The notes under the pieces were generated by a model that was not told where the DNA came from, did no database searches, and was given only the letters and a program-made list of their open reading frames with translations. From Agrobacterium arsenijevicii (lineage in GTDB: Bacteria; Pseudomonadota; Alphaproteobacteria; Rhizobiales; Rhizobiaceae), in NCBI GenBank assembly GCA_000949895.1, contig JWIT01000004.1, forward strand, positions 186,001 to 250,000: a DNA stretch of 64,000 nucleotides, read 5' to 3'. This document shows, piece by piece, positions 19,736 through 27,579 of the stretch; positions within the stretch are counted from its first letter, which is position 1; every line of letters begins with the position of its first letter. Position numbers and translations under genes: made by a program.

Positions 19736-21577
19736 ATGTTCCAGACCTTCGAAAACAAATCTGCGCCGCAATTCGGCAAGGCCCGCGTCGAGGCGCTGCG
19801 CGCCAGTTTCGACGCCCTTGGTATCGACGGTTTTCTGGTGCCGCGCGCCGACGAATATCAGGGCGAATATGTGCCGGAATCCTCCGAACGCCTGTCATGG
19901 CTGACCGGCTTTACCGGCTCTGCCGGCATCGCGCTGGTGACGCGCGAGCAGGCGGTGGTTTTCGTTGACGGTCGTTATACGACGCAGCTCACCTCGCAGG
20001 TCGATCAATCGGTGTTCACCGGCGGTGATCTGGTCGGTGCGCCGCCGCCCGTCTGGTTGTCCGAACATGGCTCGCAGGGTTTTCGGCTGGGCATCGATCC
20101 GTGGCTGCATACCGGCGCTGAATTGAAGCGGCTGGAAAAGGCGCTTGCGGGGAAAGGCGGCTCGGTTGTCCTGCTCAAAAACAATCCGCTCGATGCCCTG
20201 TGGCTGGACCGCCCTTCCGAACCGCTGGAACCCGTTGTCATTCAGCCGGAAGCCTTTACCGGAAAGCTGGCGAAGGAAAAGATCGCCTCGCTTGCCGAGA
20301 CGGTATCGGCCAAGGGAGCGGACGCCCTGCTGGTCACCGATCCGTCATCCATCGCCTGGATTTTCAATATTCGCGGCAATGACGTGCCGCATACGCCGCA
20401 TCCGCTGGCCCGCGCCATCATTTATGGGGATGGCAAGGCGGATATTTTTCTCGACAAACGCAAGACCGGCATCGAGGCCGAGGCCTATCTCGCGCAGCTG
20501 GCGACACAATTGCCGCCGTCGAAGATCGCCGATCGCCTGCACGCCATTGCCAGTGCCAAAGGCAGCGTCATGGTCGATGCCGATCTGACACCCGTGGCGC
20601 TGACAGGGGCGATCACGGCGGCGGGCGGCACCTTGATCGAAGAGGCCGATCCCGTCCGTTTGCCACGCGCCTGCAAGAACGAGGCGGAGCTTGCCGGCTC
20701 GGCTGCAGCACATGTTCAGGATGGCGCGGCGATGGTTGAATATCTCTGCTGGCTGGATCGCCAGCAGCCGGGCAACGTCACCGAAATTGCGGCCGTGAAG
20801 GCGTTGGAAGCGGCGCGCGCCAAGGTGGGGCAGGGGCTGCAAAACCCGCTGAAGGACGTGTCTTTCGACACGATTTCCGGTGCTGGCGAACATGCGGCTA
20901 TCATCCACTACCGCGTCACCACCGACACCGACCGGACGCTTGCCGACGGCGAGATGTTCCTCGTCGATTCCGGCGCGCAATATGTCAACGGCACGACTGA
21001 CATCACCCGCACCGTGGCGATCGGCAATGTCCCCGAAGAACAGCGGCGTTTCTTCACGCTGGTTCTGAAGGGCGTGATCGCTATCAGTGCCGCACGGTTT
21101 CCGAAGGGAACGCGTGGCTGCGATCTCGACCCATTGGCGCGTATTGCGTTGTGGCGGGCTGGCGCAGATTACGCCCATGGCACCGGCCACGGCGTCGGTT
21201 CCTATCTTTCGGTGCATGAGGGGCCGCAGCGTATATCACGGCTTTCGACGCAGGAGCTGCTGCCGGGCATGATTCTGTCGAACGAACCGGGTTATTACCG
21301 CCCCGGCGCTTTCGGCATCCGCATCGAGAACCTGATCTATGTGCGCGAGGCGGCGGAAGTCGCGGGCGGCGATCAGCCGATGTTGTCGTTCGAGACCCTG
21401 ACCTGGTGCCCAATCGACCGCAGGCTGGTCGTTACAGCACTTTTGACCGACGACGAGCTTGAGTGGCTGAACGCCTATCATGCCGGCGTTGTGGAAAAGT
21501 TGTCGCCTTTGATCGCGGATGAAGAGGTGAAGGCGTGGCTTGTTGCGGCCACGCAGCCTCTGGAGCGGATCGCTTAA
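19736..21577 (+). CDS. pepP: Aminopeptidase P family (M24B) metallopeptidase
   Basis: Removes N-terminal residues before proline; dinuclear metal enzyme. 613 residues with two creatinase-type N domains (about 15-310), the M24 catalytic domain and a short M24 C-terminal extension, the three-domain architecture of eukaryotic cytosolic XPNPEP1. Metal ligands seen: Asp in DSGAQYVNGTTDITRT (two Asp), His in HGTGHGVGSYLSVHEGP, Glu in LSNEPGYY and Glu in GIRIENLIYV. Start MFQTFENKS chosen; an upstream open extension has no family similarity. Confidence 0.92.
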   Translation: MFQTFENKSAPQFGKARVEALRASFDALGIDGFLVPRADEYQGEYVPESSERLSWLTGFTGSAGIALVTREQAVVFVDGRYTTQLTSQVDQSVFTGGDLVGAPPPVWLSEHGSQGFRLGIDPWLHTGAELKRLEKALAGKGGSVVLLKNNPLDALWLDRPSEPLEPVVIQPEAFTGKLAKEKIASLAETVSAKGADALLVTDPSSIAWIFNIRGNDVPHTPHPLARAIIYGDGKADIFLDKRKTGIEAEAYLAQLATQLPPSKIADRLHAIASAKGSVMVDADLTPVALTGAITAAGGTLIEEADPVRLPRACKNEAELAGSAAAHVQDGAAMVEYLCWLDRQQPGNVTEIAAVKALEAARAKVGQGLQNPLKDVSFDTISGAGEHAAIIHYRVTTDTDRTLADGEMFLVDSGAQYVNGTTDITRTVAIGNVPEEQRRFFTLVLKGVIAISAARFPKGTRGCDLDPLARIALWRAGADYAHGTGHGVGSYLSVHEGPQRISRLSTQELLPGMILSNEPGYYRPGAFGIRIENLIYVREAAEVAGGDQPMLSFETLTWCPIDRRLVVTALLTDDELEWLNAYHAGVVEKLSPLIADEEVKAWLVAATQPLERIA

Positions 21578-21888
21578 AAAAGCGAAAAGTGCCTGACGGC
21601 GATGACGATGGCCCAGCCCACGGCCAGCATCGTCAGGCCGGGGAAACGCAGACAGACCAGAAGAGCGGCCACCATGCCGATCTTCACCTCGTATCCGCCT
21701 TCGAAAAAGGCGGGTGCGACGAGCGTGGTCAAAACCGCGACGGGAACGGCGTTCAGTCCCGCCTCCATGCGCGGCGGGATGGATTTCATCCGCGTCATCA
21801 GGACATAACCGCCGATGCGGGTAAGATAGGTGGCGATGGTGGCGAGCGCGATCAGGATCAGCGTGTCGGCGTGCAGCATGTCGCTCAT
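21574..21888 (-). CDS. azlD: AzlD-family branched-chain amino-acid export subunit
   Basis: Small membrane protein, 104 residues, four hydrophobic segments; TYLTRIGGYVLMTRMKSIPPR is the AzlD signature. It acts with AzlC to export branched-chain amino acids or analogues. Its start overlaps the azlC stop by four bases. Confidence 0.9.
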   Translation of the reverse strand: MSDMLHADTLILIALATIATYLTRIGGYVLMTRMKSIPPRMEAGLNAVPVAVLTTLVAPAFFEGGYEVKIGMVAALLVCLRFPGLTMLAVGWAIVIAVRHFSLF

Positions 21889-22604
21889 GGTGTTTCCACC
21901 TTGCTTTCAGAATTGGCTTCGCCGGTCGGTTTCGGCGGATAAATAACCGCGACGAGAATGCCGGCAAGCGCACCGAGGCTAACATGCCAGGGCGAGCCGA
22001 CGATGTGATAGGCGACCGTTGCGCCGAGCGCGCTTGCCAGCATCACCGGGTAAAAATTCTGCCGCTTGCGGAAGCTTAAAACCATGCCCATGAAATAGAT
22101 CGGCAACAGCACATCGAGGCCGATGGCCTTCGGATCACCGACCATGTTGCCCAACGATGCGCCGACAATGGTCATGACCAGCCACAGGACATAGATCGGC
22201 GTGGCGAAACCCATGTACCAGGCGAAACCCACCGTGCCGGTGTTTTCGTATTTCCTGACTGATTCGGCGAATTGCGGATCGACCAGCACGAAGAACCCCA
22301 CCGCTTTTTGCAGGAAAGACCAGTTGGTGATCATTCGGGCAATGGCGGCCGAATAGAGGATATGGCGAAAGTTGACGGCAAAGACCGACAGAACGATCAG
22401 CCACGGGGCAACCTTCTGGCCGAACAATTCGATGCCGACAAGCTGGCTTGCGCCGGCATAGACGGTGCCGCTCATGATCGTGGCCTCGGCGACGCTCAGC
22501 CCGTTATCGACCGCGACAGCGCCGAATAGTGCGCCGAAGGGGGCGGCGGAAAGGGCGATCGGAAAGCCGCTTTTAAGACCCTCGCGAAAATCTTCATTGG
22601 ACAT
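21885..22604 (-). CDS. azlC: AzlC-family branched-chain amino-acid exporter
   Basis: Inner-membrane permease of 239 residues. GFPIALSAAPFGALFGAVAV and MSGTVYAGASQLVGIELFG match the AzlC N-terminal pattern, and FAVNFRHILYSAAIA the conserved NxRH motif. ATG 22604 is preceded by AAGGAG at nine bases; upstream open frame rejected. Operon azlC-azlD, divergent from the DUF2164 gene. Confidence 0.92.
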   Translation of the reverse strand: MSNEDFREGLKSGFPIALSAAPFGALFGAVAVDNGLSVAEATIMSGTVYAGASQLVGIELFGQKVAPWLIVLSVFAVNFRHILYSAAIARMITNWSFLQKAVGFFVLVDPQFAESVRKYENTGTVGFAWYMGFATPIYVLWLVMTIVGASLGNMVGDPKAIGLDVLLPIYFMGMVLSFRKRQNFYPVMLASALGATVAYHIVGSPWHVSLGALAGILVAVIYPPKPTGEANSESKVETP

Positions 22605-22756
22605 TGTACAGGAACTCCTTGCCCGCCGCTCTATCGCCGTCCCGGCTGGCTGGCAAACAAATTGCATGAATGGATCGATTGATTCCCTTGAAGCATCCGT
22701 TACGTTAGCTGCATCCCGGCGCATCGGCGCCCAAATCGCGAAATCACGGATGATCG

Positions 22757-22993
22757 ATGCTCGAGAAGCAGGAAAAGGCGGTCTTAGCCGCACGTATCAA
22801 GGATTATCTTGCGAGAGAGACCGAAACCGAAATCGGTTTACTGCAGGCGGAAATCTTCGTGGACTTCCTGGCCGAGGAAGTCGGATATGTTTTCTACAAT
22901 CAGGGGCTCAAGGATGCGCATGCCGCGATCCTGAGACGTCTGGAGGATGCGGCGGGCGATATCGACGTGCTGGAAAAGCCCAGACTGCGCTAG
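22757..22993 (+). CDS. DUF2164 domain protein
   Basis: 78-residue soluble protein, mostly helical; EIGLLQAEIFVDFLAEEVG and YVFYNQGLKDA match the DUF2164 family as I remember it. Function unknown. Divergent from azlC, converges with pncA seven bases away. Confidence 0.8.
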   Translation: MLEKQEKAVLAARIKDYLARETETEIGLLQAEIFVDFLAEEVGYVFYNQGLKDAHAAILRRLEDAAGDIDVLEKPRLR

Positions 22994-23000
22994 AGGTTAC

Positions 23001-23627
23001 TCAGTCGCGCAATATGTCGCGGCTTTTGAGGATGGCCACGCCTTTTTCCCGCATGGCCGCAATCGACGCCTTTATGCCGTGCGGATCGATGCCGCGGCTC
23101 GCATCCTCAATGAAACGCACCTTGACGCCGGGCAGCATGTCGAGGGCATCGAGCACCGAAAAACTGACGCAATAATCGGTGGCGAGGCCGCAGATATCGA
23201 GCTGCGTCACGCCCTGGCGGGTCAGATAATCGGCAAGGCCGGTCGTTGCCCCCTGATCATTGTCGCGAAAGGCGGAATAGCTGTCGACGGCGGGATTTTC
23301 GCCCTTCTGCTGAATGTAATCGAAAGCCTCCGTCTTCAGATCGGGATGGAATTCCGCATCCTGCGTGCCCTGCACGCAATGGTCCGGCCACATCATCTGC
23401 GGTTTGCCGGAAAGTTCGCCCATGTCGAAAGGCGCCTTGCCGGGATGCTGCGAGGCGAAACTACCGTGATTCTCCGGATGCCAATCCTGCGAGGCGACGA
23501 TCAGATCGTAACCGCCATTGTCGATCAGGGCGTTGGCGACGGGCACGACCCTGTCGCCATCGGCAACAGCCAGATTACCGCCCGGACAAAAGCCGTTCTG
23601 GATATCGATGAGCAGCAGCGCCTTCAT
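23001..23627 (-). CDS. pncA: Nicotinamidase
   Basis: Hydrolyses nicotinamide to nicotinate for NAD salvage (also activates pyrazinamide). 208 residues, cysteine-hydrolase fold. Catalytic Asp in LLIDIQNGFCPGGNL (about 8), metal site ASQDWHPENHGSFAS (Asp and two His), and catalytic Cys in DICGLATDYCVSFSVLDAL (about 157). Start has GGGAGG upstream. Confidence 0.95.
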   Translation of the reverse strand: MKALLLIDIQNGFCPGGNLAVADGDRVVPVANALIDNGGYDLIVASQDWHPENHGSFASQHPGKAPFDMGELSGKPQMMWPDHCVQGTQDAEFHPDLKTEAFDYIQQKGENPAVDSYSAFRDNDQGATTGLADYLTRQGVTQLDICGLATDYCVSFSVLDALDMLPGVKVRFIEDASRGIDPHGIKASIAAMREKGVAILKSRDILRD

Positions 23628-24141
23628 GATTTGCCTCCCTTATTTCCGGCAGGATGCCAAGCCGGCAGTGGCGGATCAAGTACCCTTACCACCTTTGTGC
23701 GGGCTTGATGGACCTATGGCATGATTTGCTCCGTCGCAGTCCTGCCGCATTTGCAGCAAATTTCCGGCCAAGTCAGAATTTACCTGACGATGCGGCGACG
23801 GAAACTTTAAAGGTCAATGACGCCCGGAAGGGCATTTTCCGCGACAGGACGGCGCTTGTTATTGAACGAGCGCAGCGTGCCTCGCGAAAATCGAGTGCGA
23901 TTTTACGCCGGGGCGCTCGGACGCAACAGTCGCGCAAGTCATTGTTTTGCCTTCGCCTGACAATGCGCAGACCTTAACGAATTATTTTTGCAGGGACTCG
24001 TAAACACTTTGGTTACCATAATTCGTCATGCTTCGAACCAGTCAGTTCCGAAATCGGACGGGTGTCCGCCCGCTGTTCGGATGCCCCAAAATCCCTCCGG
24101 CGTCGGCCGGGTGTGCGTGAACGGTTCGAGTAACGAGTATC
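23628..24141. other. Intergenic region between divergent pncA and the DUF2778 gene
   Basis: 514 bases. No convincing gene; an open 107-codon plus frame (23654-23977) has no family features. It holds a palindromic repeat at 23868-23918, and an AT-rich stretch near 23970-24030 suited to the promoter of the downstream gene. Confidence 0.6.
23868..23918. repeat. Intergenic palindrome (RIME-like)
   Basis: Outer arms GAGCGC/GCGCTC and an inner stem GCGAAAATCG / CGATTTTACG around a 4-base loop. The AAAATCG-N4-CGATTTT core recurs at 59956-59976, so this looks like one copy of a dispersed Rhizobiaceae intergenic element. Confidence 0.55.
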
Positions 24142-25428
24142 ATGGCGTTTTCTGCTGCGGCTTATAATGGCGCCGGTGTTGCCGGTTCGTCTTGCCTCAA
24201 GAGAGGCAAATCCTTTTCGCTTGGCCGAATGACCGCTCTGCTTGGCGGTGGTGCCTTTGCCGGCCTGTTCGCTGTGGCTGCCTTCGCCTCGCTTCACAGC
24301 ATCGCGGCCGCTTCGCATGGCGTCGGTCAGTTTGAAAAGACGCTGGTGGCCCGGCTTGATTCGGCCGAGACGGCGATCGATCGCGCAGCCGTTCGAGATA
24401 TTCACGTCCGCAAATTTTCCCGCCTGAGCGACCACAGCCATGGCCAGCAGAAGGCCGTGCGCCTTGCCGGCATCATGCCCGAGATCGGCGCGAAGGAATT
24501 CCGCGAACGTTTTGGCGCGGCTGCGAATGCGAAGGGGCAGGCGACGGTCAAGGAACTTGCCGCTCTCCGTCCGTCCGCAATCGTCGATTCGGCGCTTGGG
24601 CGCACTTCCGAGGTTGCCTATCAGAGCGCTGCCTCGCAACATCCGGCGTTCGAAGTGGCACTGGGGCGTCCGCAGATCGAGGAGGAGGCAAGCAGCCTGC
24701 TTCCGGACGACGTGCCGCTGCCAAGCTTCCGGCCCGAGGTGGCGGCTGCCGAGACGGTCGAGCCGTCGCCGCGGCCCGCCGTTCTTGCGAAGACCGATGA
24801 ACACCCGGCGGCCGTTGCTTCCGCACCCGCTTTCGATGCGCCGGTTCCTGCGCGTGCGCCGCAGCCGCCGCGGCAGGGCACGGCTGGCATGCTTGCCTTC
24901 GCGAAACCGGACAATCCGGTGCGCGAGCCGAGCAAGATGGATGCGGTTCCGTGGCCGGATCGCGGCAACGGCACGGCGATCTACGATATTTCCTCCGGCC
25001 TGGTTCACATGCCGAACGGCGAGAAGCTCGAAGCCCATTCGGGCATCGGCAAGATGCGCGACAACCCTGATTATGTTCATGTGAGAATGCGCGGTTCGAC
25101 GCCGCCTTCCAGCTACCGGTTGACGATGCGTGAGGCGCGGTTCCATGGTGTCGAAGCCATTCGTCTGACGCCGGAAAACGGCGTTAACCCGCATGGCCGC
25201 GATGGTCTTCTTGCCCATACCTACATGCTGGCAAAACGCGGGGAATCGAACGGCTGCGTCGTGTTCCGGGATTATTCCCGCTTCCTTGCGGCCTTCAAGC
25301 GCGGCGAAGTCAAGCGTATGGTGGTGGTGCCGAAACTGAACGGCGGTCGCCCGACCCTTGCAAGCACCGGCGGGAAAAGCGGCGGCAAGACCCTGTTTGG
25401 CATGTTCTCGCGCGGCAACGATACCTGA
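24142..25428 (+). CDS. Membrane-anchored DUF2778 (Tlde1-like L,D-transpeptidase fold) protein
   Basis: 428 residues. One N-terminal transmembrane segment (about 33-53), a long variable region rich in Pro/Ala (about 190-270), then the DUF2778 domain (about 275-400): NGTAIYDISSGLVHMPNGE, NPHGRDGLLAHTYMLAK and SNGCVVFRDYSRF. The His of the HGRDG/AH motif and Cys372 of SNGC fit the catalytic pair of Tlde1, a type VI effector that edits peptidoglycan stems. Here it is chromosomal, membrane-anchored and without immunity or T6SS neighbours, so a housekeeping cell-wall role is more likely. That role is inference. Confidence 0.82.
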   Translation: MAFSAAAYNGAGVAGSSCLKRGKSFSLGRMTALLGGGAFAGLFAVAAFASLHSIAAASHGVGQFEKTLVARLDSAETAIDRAAVRDIHVRKFSRLSDHSHGQQKAVRLAGIMPEIGAKEFRERFGAAANAKGQATVKELAALRPSAIVDSALGRTSEVAYQSAASQHPAFEVALGRPQIEEEASSLLPDDVPLPSFRPEVAAAETVEPSPRPAVLAKTDEHPAAVASAPAFDAPVPARAPQPPRQGTAGMLAFAKPDNPVREPSKMDAVPWPDRGNGTAIYDISSGLVHMPNGEKLEAHSGIGKMRDNPDYVHVRMRGSTPPSSYRLTMREARFHGVEAIRLTPENGVNPHGRDGLLAHTYMLAKRGESNGCVVFRDYSRFLAAFKRGEVKRMVVVPKLNGGRPTLASTGGKSGGKTLFGMFSRGNDT

Positions 25429-25490
25429 GCTTTACCGGTTTTACGCATCTTTCGAACGTAAAATCGCGGCGCAATTTCGCTGGAAAGGCT

Positions 25491-25913
25491 TTAGCGGCGG
25501 TGCTGCGTCAGCACCATGCCGCCAAGGATCAGCAGAATGCCAAGGGCGCTCGCCCAGATTTCCGGCGGGTGATCGCTGAAAAGATCGAGCACGACGCCTG
25601 ACACCATCTGGCCGCTGATGACCAGAAGCGCGGTATTGACCGCGCCGATGCGGGGGATGAGCCAGCTTCCCGAAGCGATGAAGACGACACCGATGGGGCC
25701 GCCGATAAAGGCGAGCCACGGCGCATCGGCCGCGCCCGGCGGAATGAGGCCGCCGACGATGAGGCCGATGATCGTCAGCACACCAAAACCGACGATGTGG
25801 TTCCAGAATGAGGCGATCAGGGGTGAGTTCGACAGGCTGAGGCGGCCGTTGATCTGGCGGCTCAGCGCGACGAAGACGCCGCCGGTAAATGCCATGGCTA
25901 TCCAGACGATCAT
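25491..25913 (-). CDS. DMT-family transporter, YdcZ (DUF606) half
   Basis: 140-residue membrane protein with about five hydrophobic segments; ALSRQINGRLSLSNSPLIAS and FIGGPIGVVFIASGS fit the DUF606/YdcZ family, half-size relatives of EamA transporters. Its start overlaps its partner's stop by four bases; the two likely form a heterodimer. Confidence 0.83.
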   Translation of the reverse strand: MIVWIAMAFTGGVFVALSRQINGRLSLSNSPLIASFWNHIVGFGVLTIIGLIVGGLIPPGAADAPWLAFIGGPIGVVFIASGSWLIPRIGAVNTALLVISGQMVSGVVLDLFSDHPPEIWASALGILLILGGMVLTQHRR

Positions 25914-26392
25914 GCCGTTCTCCCGACGAGGATGATGAGCGCGCTGCCGCAGAGGATCAGTGCCACCACCGTCATGTCACGCAAATCCGGCCGCCGCCTG
26001 GGCAGGCCGAAAAGGCCGAAAAAATCGGCCAGCAAGCTGAAGATCACCTGCCCGCCGAGGCCGAGCGCGATGGTGCCGGAGAGCGCCAGCGGCGAATTGA
26101 CGGCGGTGGAGGTGAGGATGACGATGGCTGCACCCACGACCCCGCCGCAATAGGCCCACAGCGGCGCTTTCGGTTTGGCCGGCGCGCCCGCTTCTTTCTT
26201 TGGGCGCATGATGGCGAGATAGATCAGCGCCGCCACCGTGCCGGTGCCATGCGCCGTCCAGGAGGAAAAGAGCGCGTTGCCATAATGGGCAAGCTGGCCG
26301 TTGAAATGCACCATCAATGTCAGAAGGCAACCGCTCGCGAAGGCGGCGGCAAGGTGCAGCGGGTTCAGGCGGGGATGCGTCGTTTCTGTCAT
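25910..26392 (-). CDS. DMT-family transporter, YdcZ (DUF606) half
   Basis: 160 residues with about five membrane segments, paralogous to the next gene in the operon: LTLMVHFNGQLAHYGNALFSS is the same motif as in its partner, as is AYCGGVVGAAIVILTS. First gene of the two-gene operon. Substrate unknown. Confidence 0.83.
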   Translation of the reverse strand: MTETTHPRLNPLHLAAAFASGCLLTLMVHFNGQLAHYGNALFSSWTAHGTGTVAALIYLAIMRPKKEAGAPAKPKAPLWAYCGGVVGAAIVILTSTAVNSPLALSGTIALGLGGQVIFSLLADFFGLFGLPRRRPDLRDMTVVALILCGSALIILVGRTA

Positions 26393-26535
26393 GGCGGGCC
26401 GGGGAAAGCTGAAGATGGAAACGAGCTTTAGCCGATATGCGCTTGAAGCGGAATTGAATTGCGCTGTTTCACTGCGTCAGGCGACATTATCCTGTGTGCT
26501 GCGGAACAAGCGATCTGGCCACGCATTATTCCACC

Positions 26536-26655
26536 ATGAAGAAAACGACGCGCAAACCATTGAACCGGATGACGATTTTCGTCATTTCGATTTTCATTCT
26601 CGCAGCCATGATAGCCGCCGTCTATCTCGTCGGCTTCACGCCCGGAAAAGTGTAA
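26536..26655 (+). CDS. Small single-pass membrane protein, unknown
   Basis: 39 codons: a basic N-terminus (MKKTTRKPLNRM), one hydrophobic helix (TIFVISIFILAAMIAAVYLV) and a short tail ending FTPGKV. The charge pattern is a textbook N-in membrane anchor, which argues for a real gene, but the ribosome site is weak. It converges with the GT25 gene ten bases away. Confidence 0.5.
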   Translation: MKKTTRKPLNRMTIFVISIFILAAMIAAVYLVGFTPGKV

Positions 26656-26664
26656 ACCGTTCGA

Positions 26665-27477
26665 TCAATGAGCGGTTGGAGCGGCCTTGCCCTTGCCGCG
26701 TTCCATCGCCACGCACAGCCTGGCGATGGCCAAGCGGATGCCGCGCACAAGGAAACGGCTGGTTTCCAGATAGGCGCGATAGGGCAGGACGGTGAAATAA
26801 CGCCAGCGCGGCAGGCGATAGATGCGCAGATTGCTCTGGATCTGGCTATCCATGTCCGCATCCTGCGTGGCGCAGAGTGGGTAGATGAAGGCCGCTTTCA
26901 GTCCGGCGAGATATTCCAGATCGAAAGCAATATCGTAGGCGAGCCGCATGGGGATGAGTTTCGATATCCATTTCCCGGCGCGGCGGTTGACGAGATAGGC
27001 GCCCGAGCCCTTTTCCCGCGTCAGGGCGATGGCGAGCGAACGGCCGCCTTCGAGCGGGCGGAACGGAAATTTCCGGCCGTTGCTGACCGTGGTGAGCCGC
27101 AGCACATCCCAGTCGTCGCCGTTGAGCACGGCTTCGTCGAGCGCCTCCAGAAAGTCGCTCTGGAAGATTACGTCGTCTTCGAGGATGAGCGCGATATCGG
27201 CATCGCTGTCCATGAATTTGCCGGCGCAGGCAACATGGCTGAGATAACAGCCGATTTCCGGCGGCGAGGTGCGGCGACCATGCATGAGCATGTAGGAAAG
27301 CTCGCTGAATTCCGGGATCGGATAATTCAGTTCCCTGCCATTGACGCCGGCGACCCGCTCCGCTTTCAGGCCGATGGCGTCGAGGCGGGCAGTCATGTCC
27401 TCAAGGCGCTTGGTGGCGCTGTCCATATTGATCAGGAAAACGGCAAGCTTGCGCTGGCTTTTCGGTAATATATACAA
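26665..27477 (-). CDS. Glycosyltransferase family 25 protein (LPS-type)
   Basis: 270 residues, no membrane helix. The N-terminal LAVFLINMDSATKRLEDM and EIGCYLSHVACAGKFMDSD are the GT25 (LOS galactosyltransferase-like) opening, and IALILEDDVIFQSDF contains the EDD metal/nucleotide-sugar motif. Probably adds a hexose to lipopolysaccharide core or another surface glycan. No other glycan genes nearby. Confidence 0.9.
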   Translation of the reverse strand: MYILPKSQRKLAVFLINMDSATKRLEDMTARLDAIGLKAERVAGVNGRELNYPIPEFSELSYMLMHGRRTSPPEIGCYLSHVACAGKFMDSDADIALILEDDVIFQSDFLEALDEAVLNGDDWDVLRLTTVSNGRKFPFRPLEGGRSLAIALTREKGSGAYLVNRRAGKWISKLIPMRLAYDIAFDLEYLAGLKAAFIYPLCATQDADMDSQIQSNLRIYRLPRWRYFTVLPYRAYLETSRFLVRGIRLAIARLCVAMERGKGKAAPTAH

Positions 27478-27579
27478 AGCAGTCCCCGCCCGATTTCGCT
27501 TCTTGTTGCAACTTCTTTATTGCAACGGCATGACGCGGGCTATGGAAAAAGCGGCCTCCGGGCACTTATAGTTGTCGGA

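Noticed and set aside
23654..23977. 107-codon plus-strand frame between pncA and the DUF2778 gene
   Set aside because: Basic low-information sequence that spans the palindromic repeat; no ribosome site or family feature.
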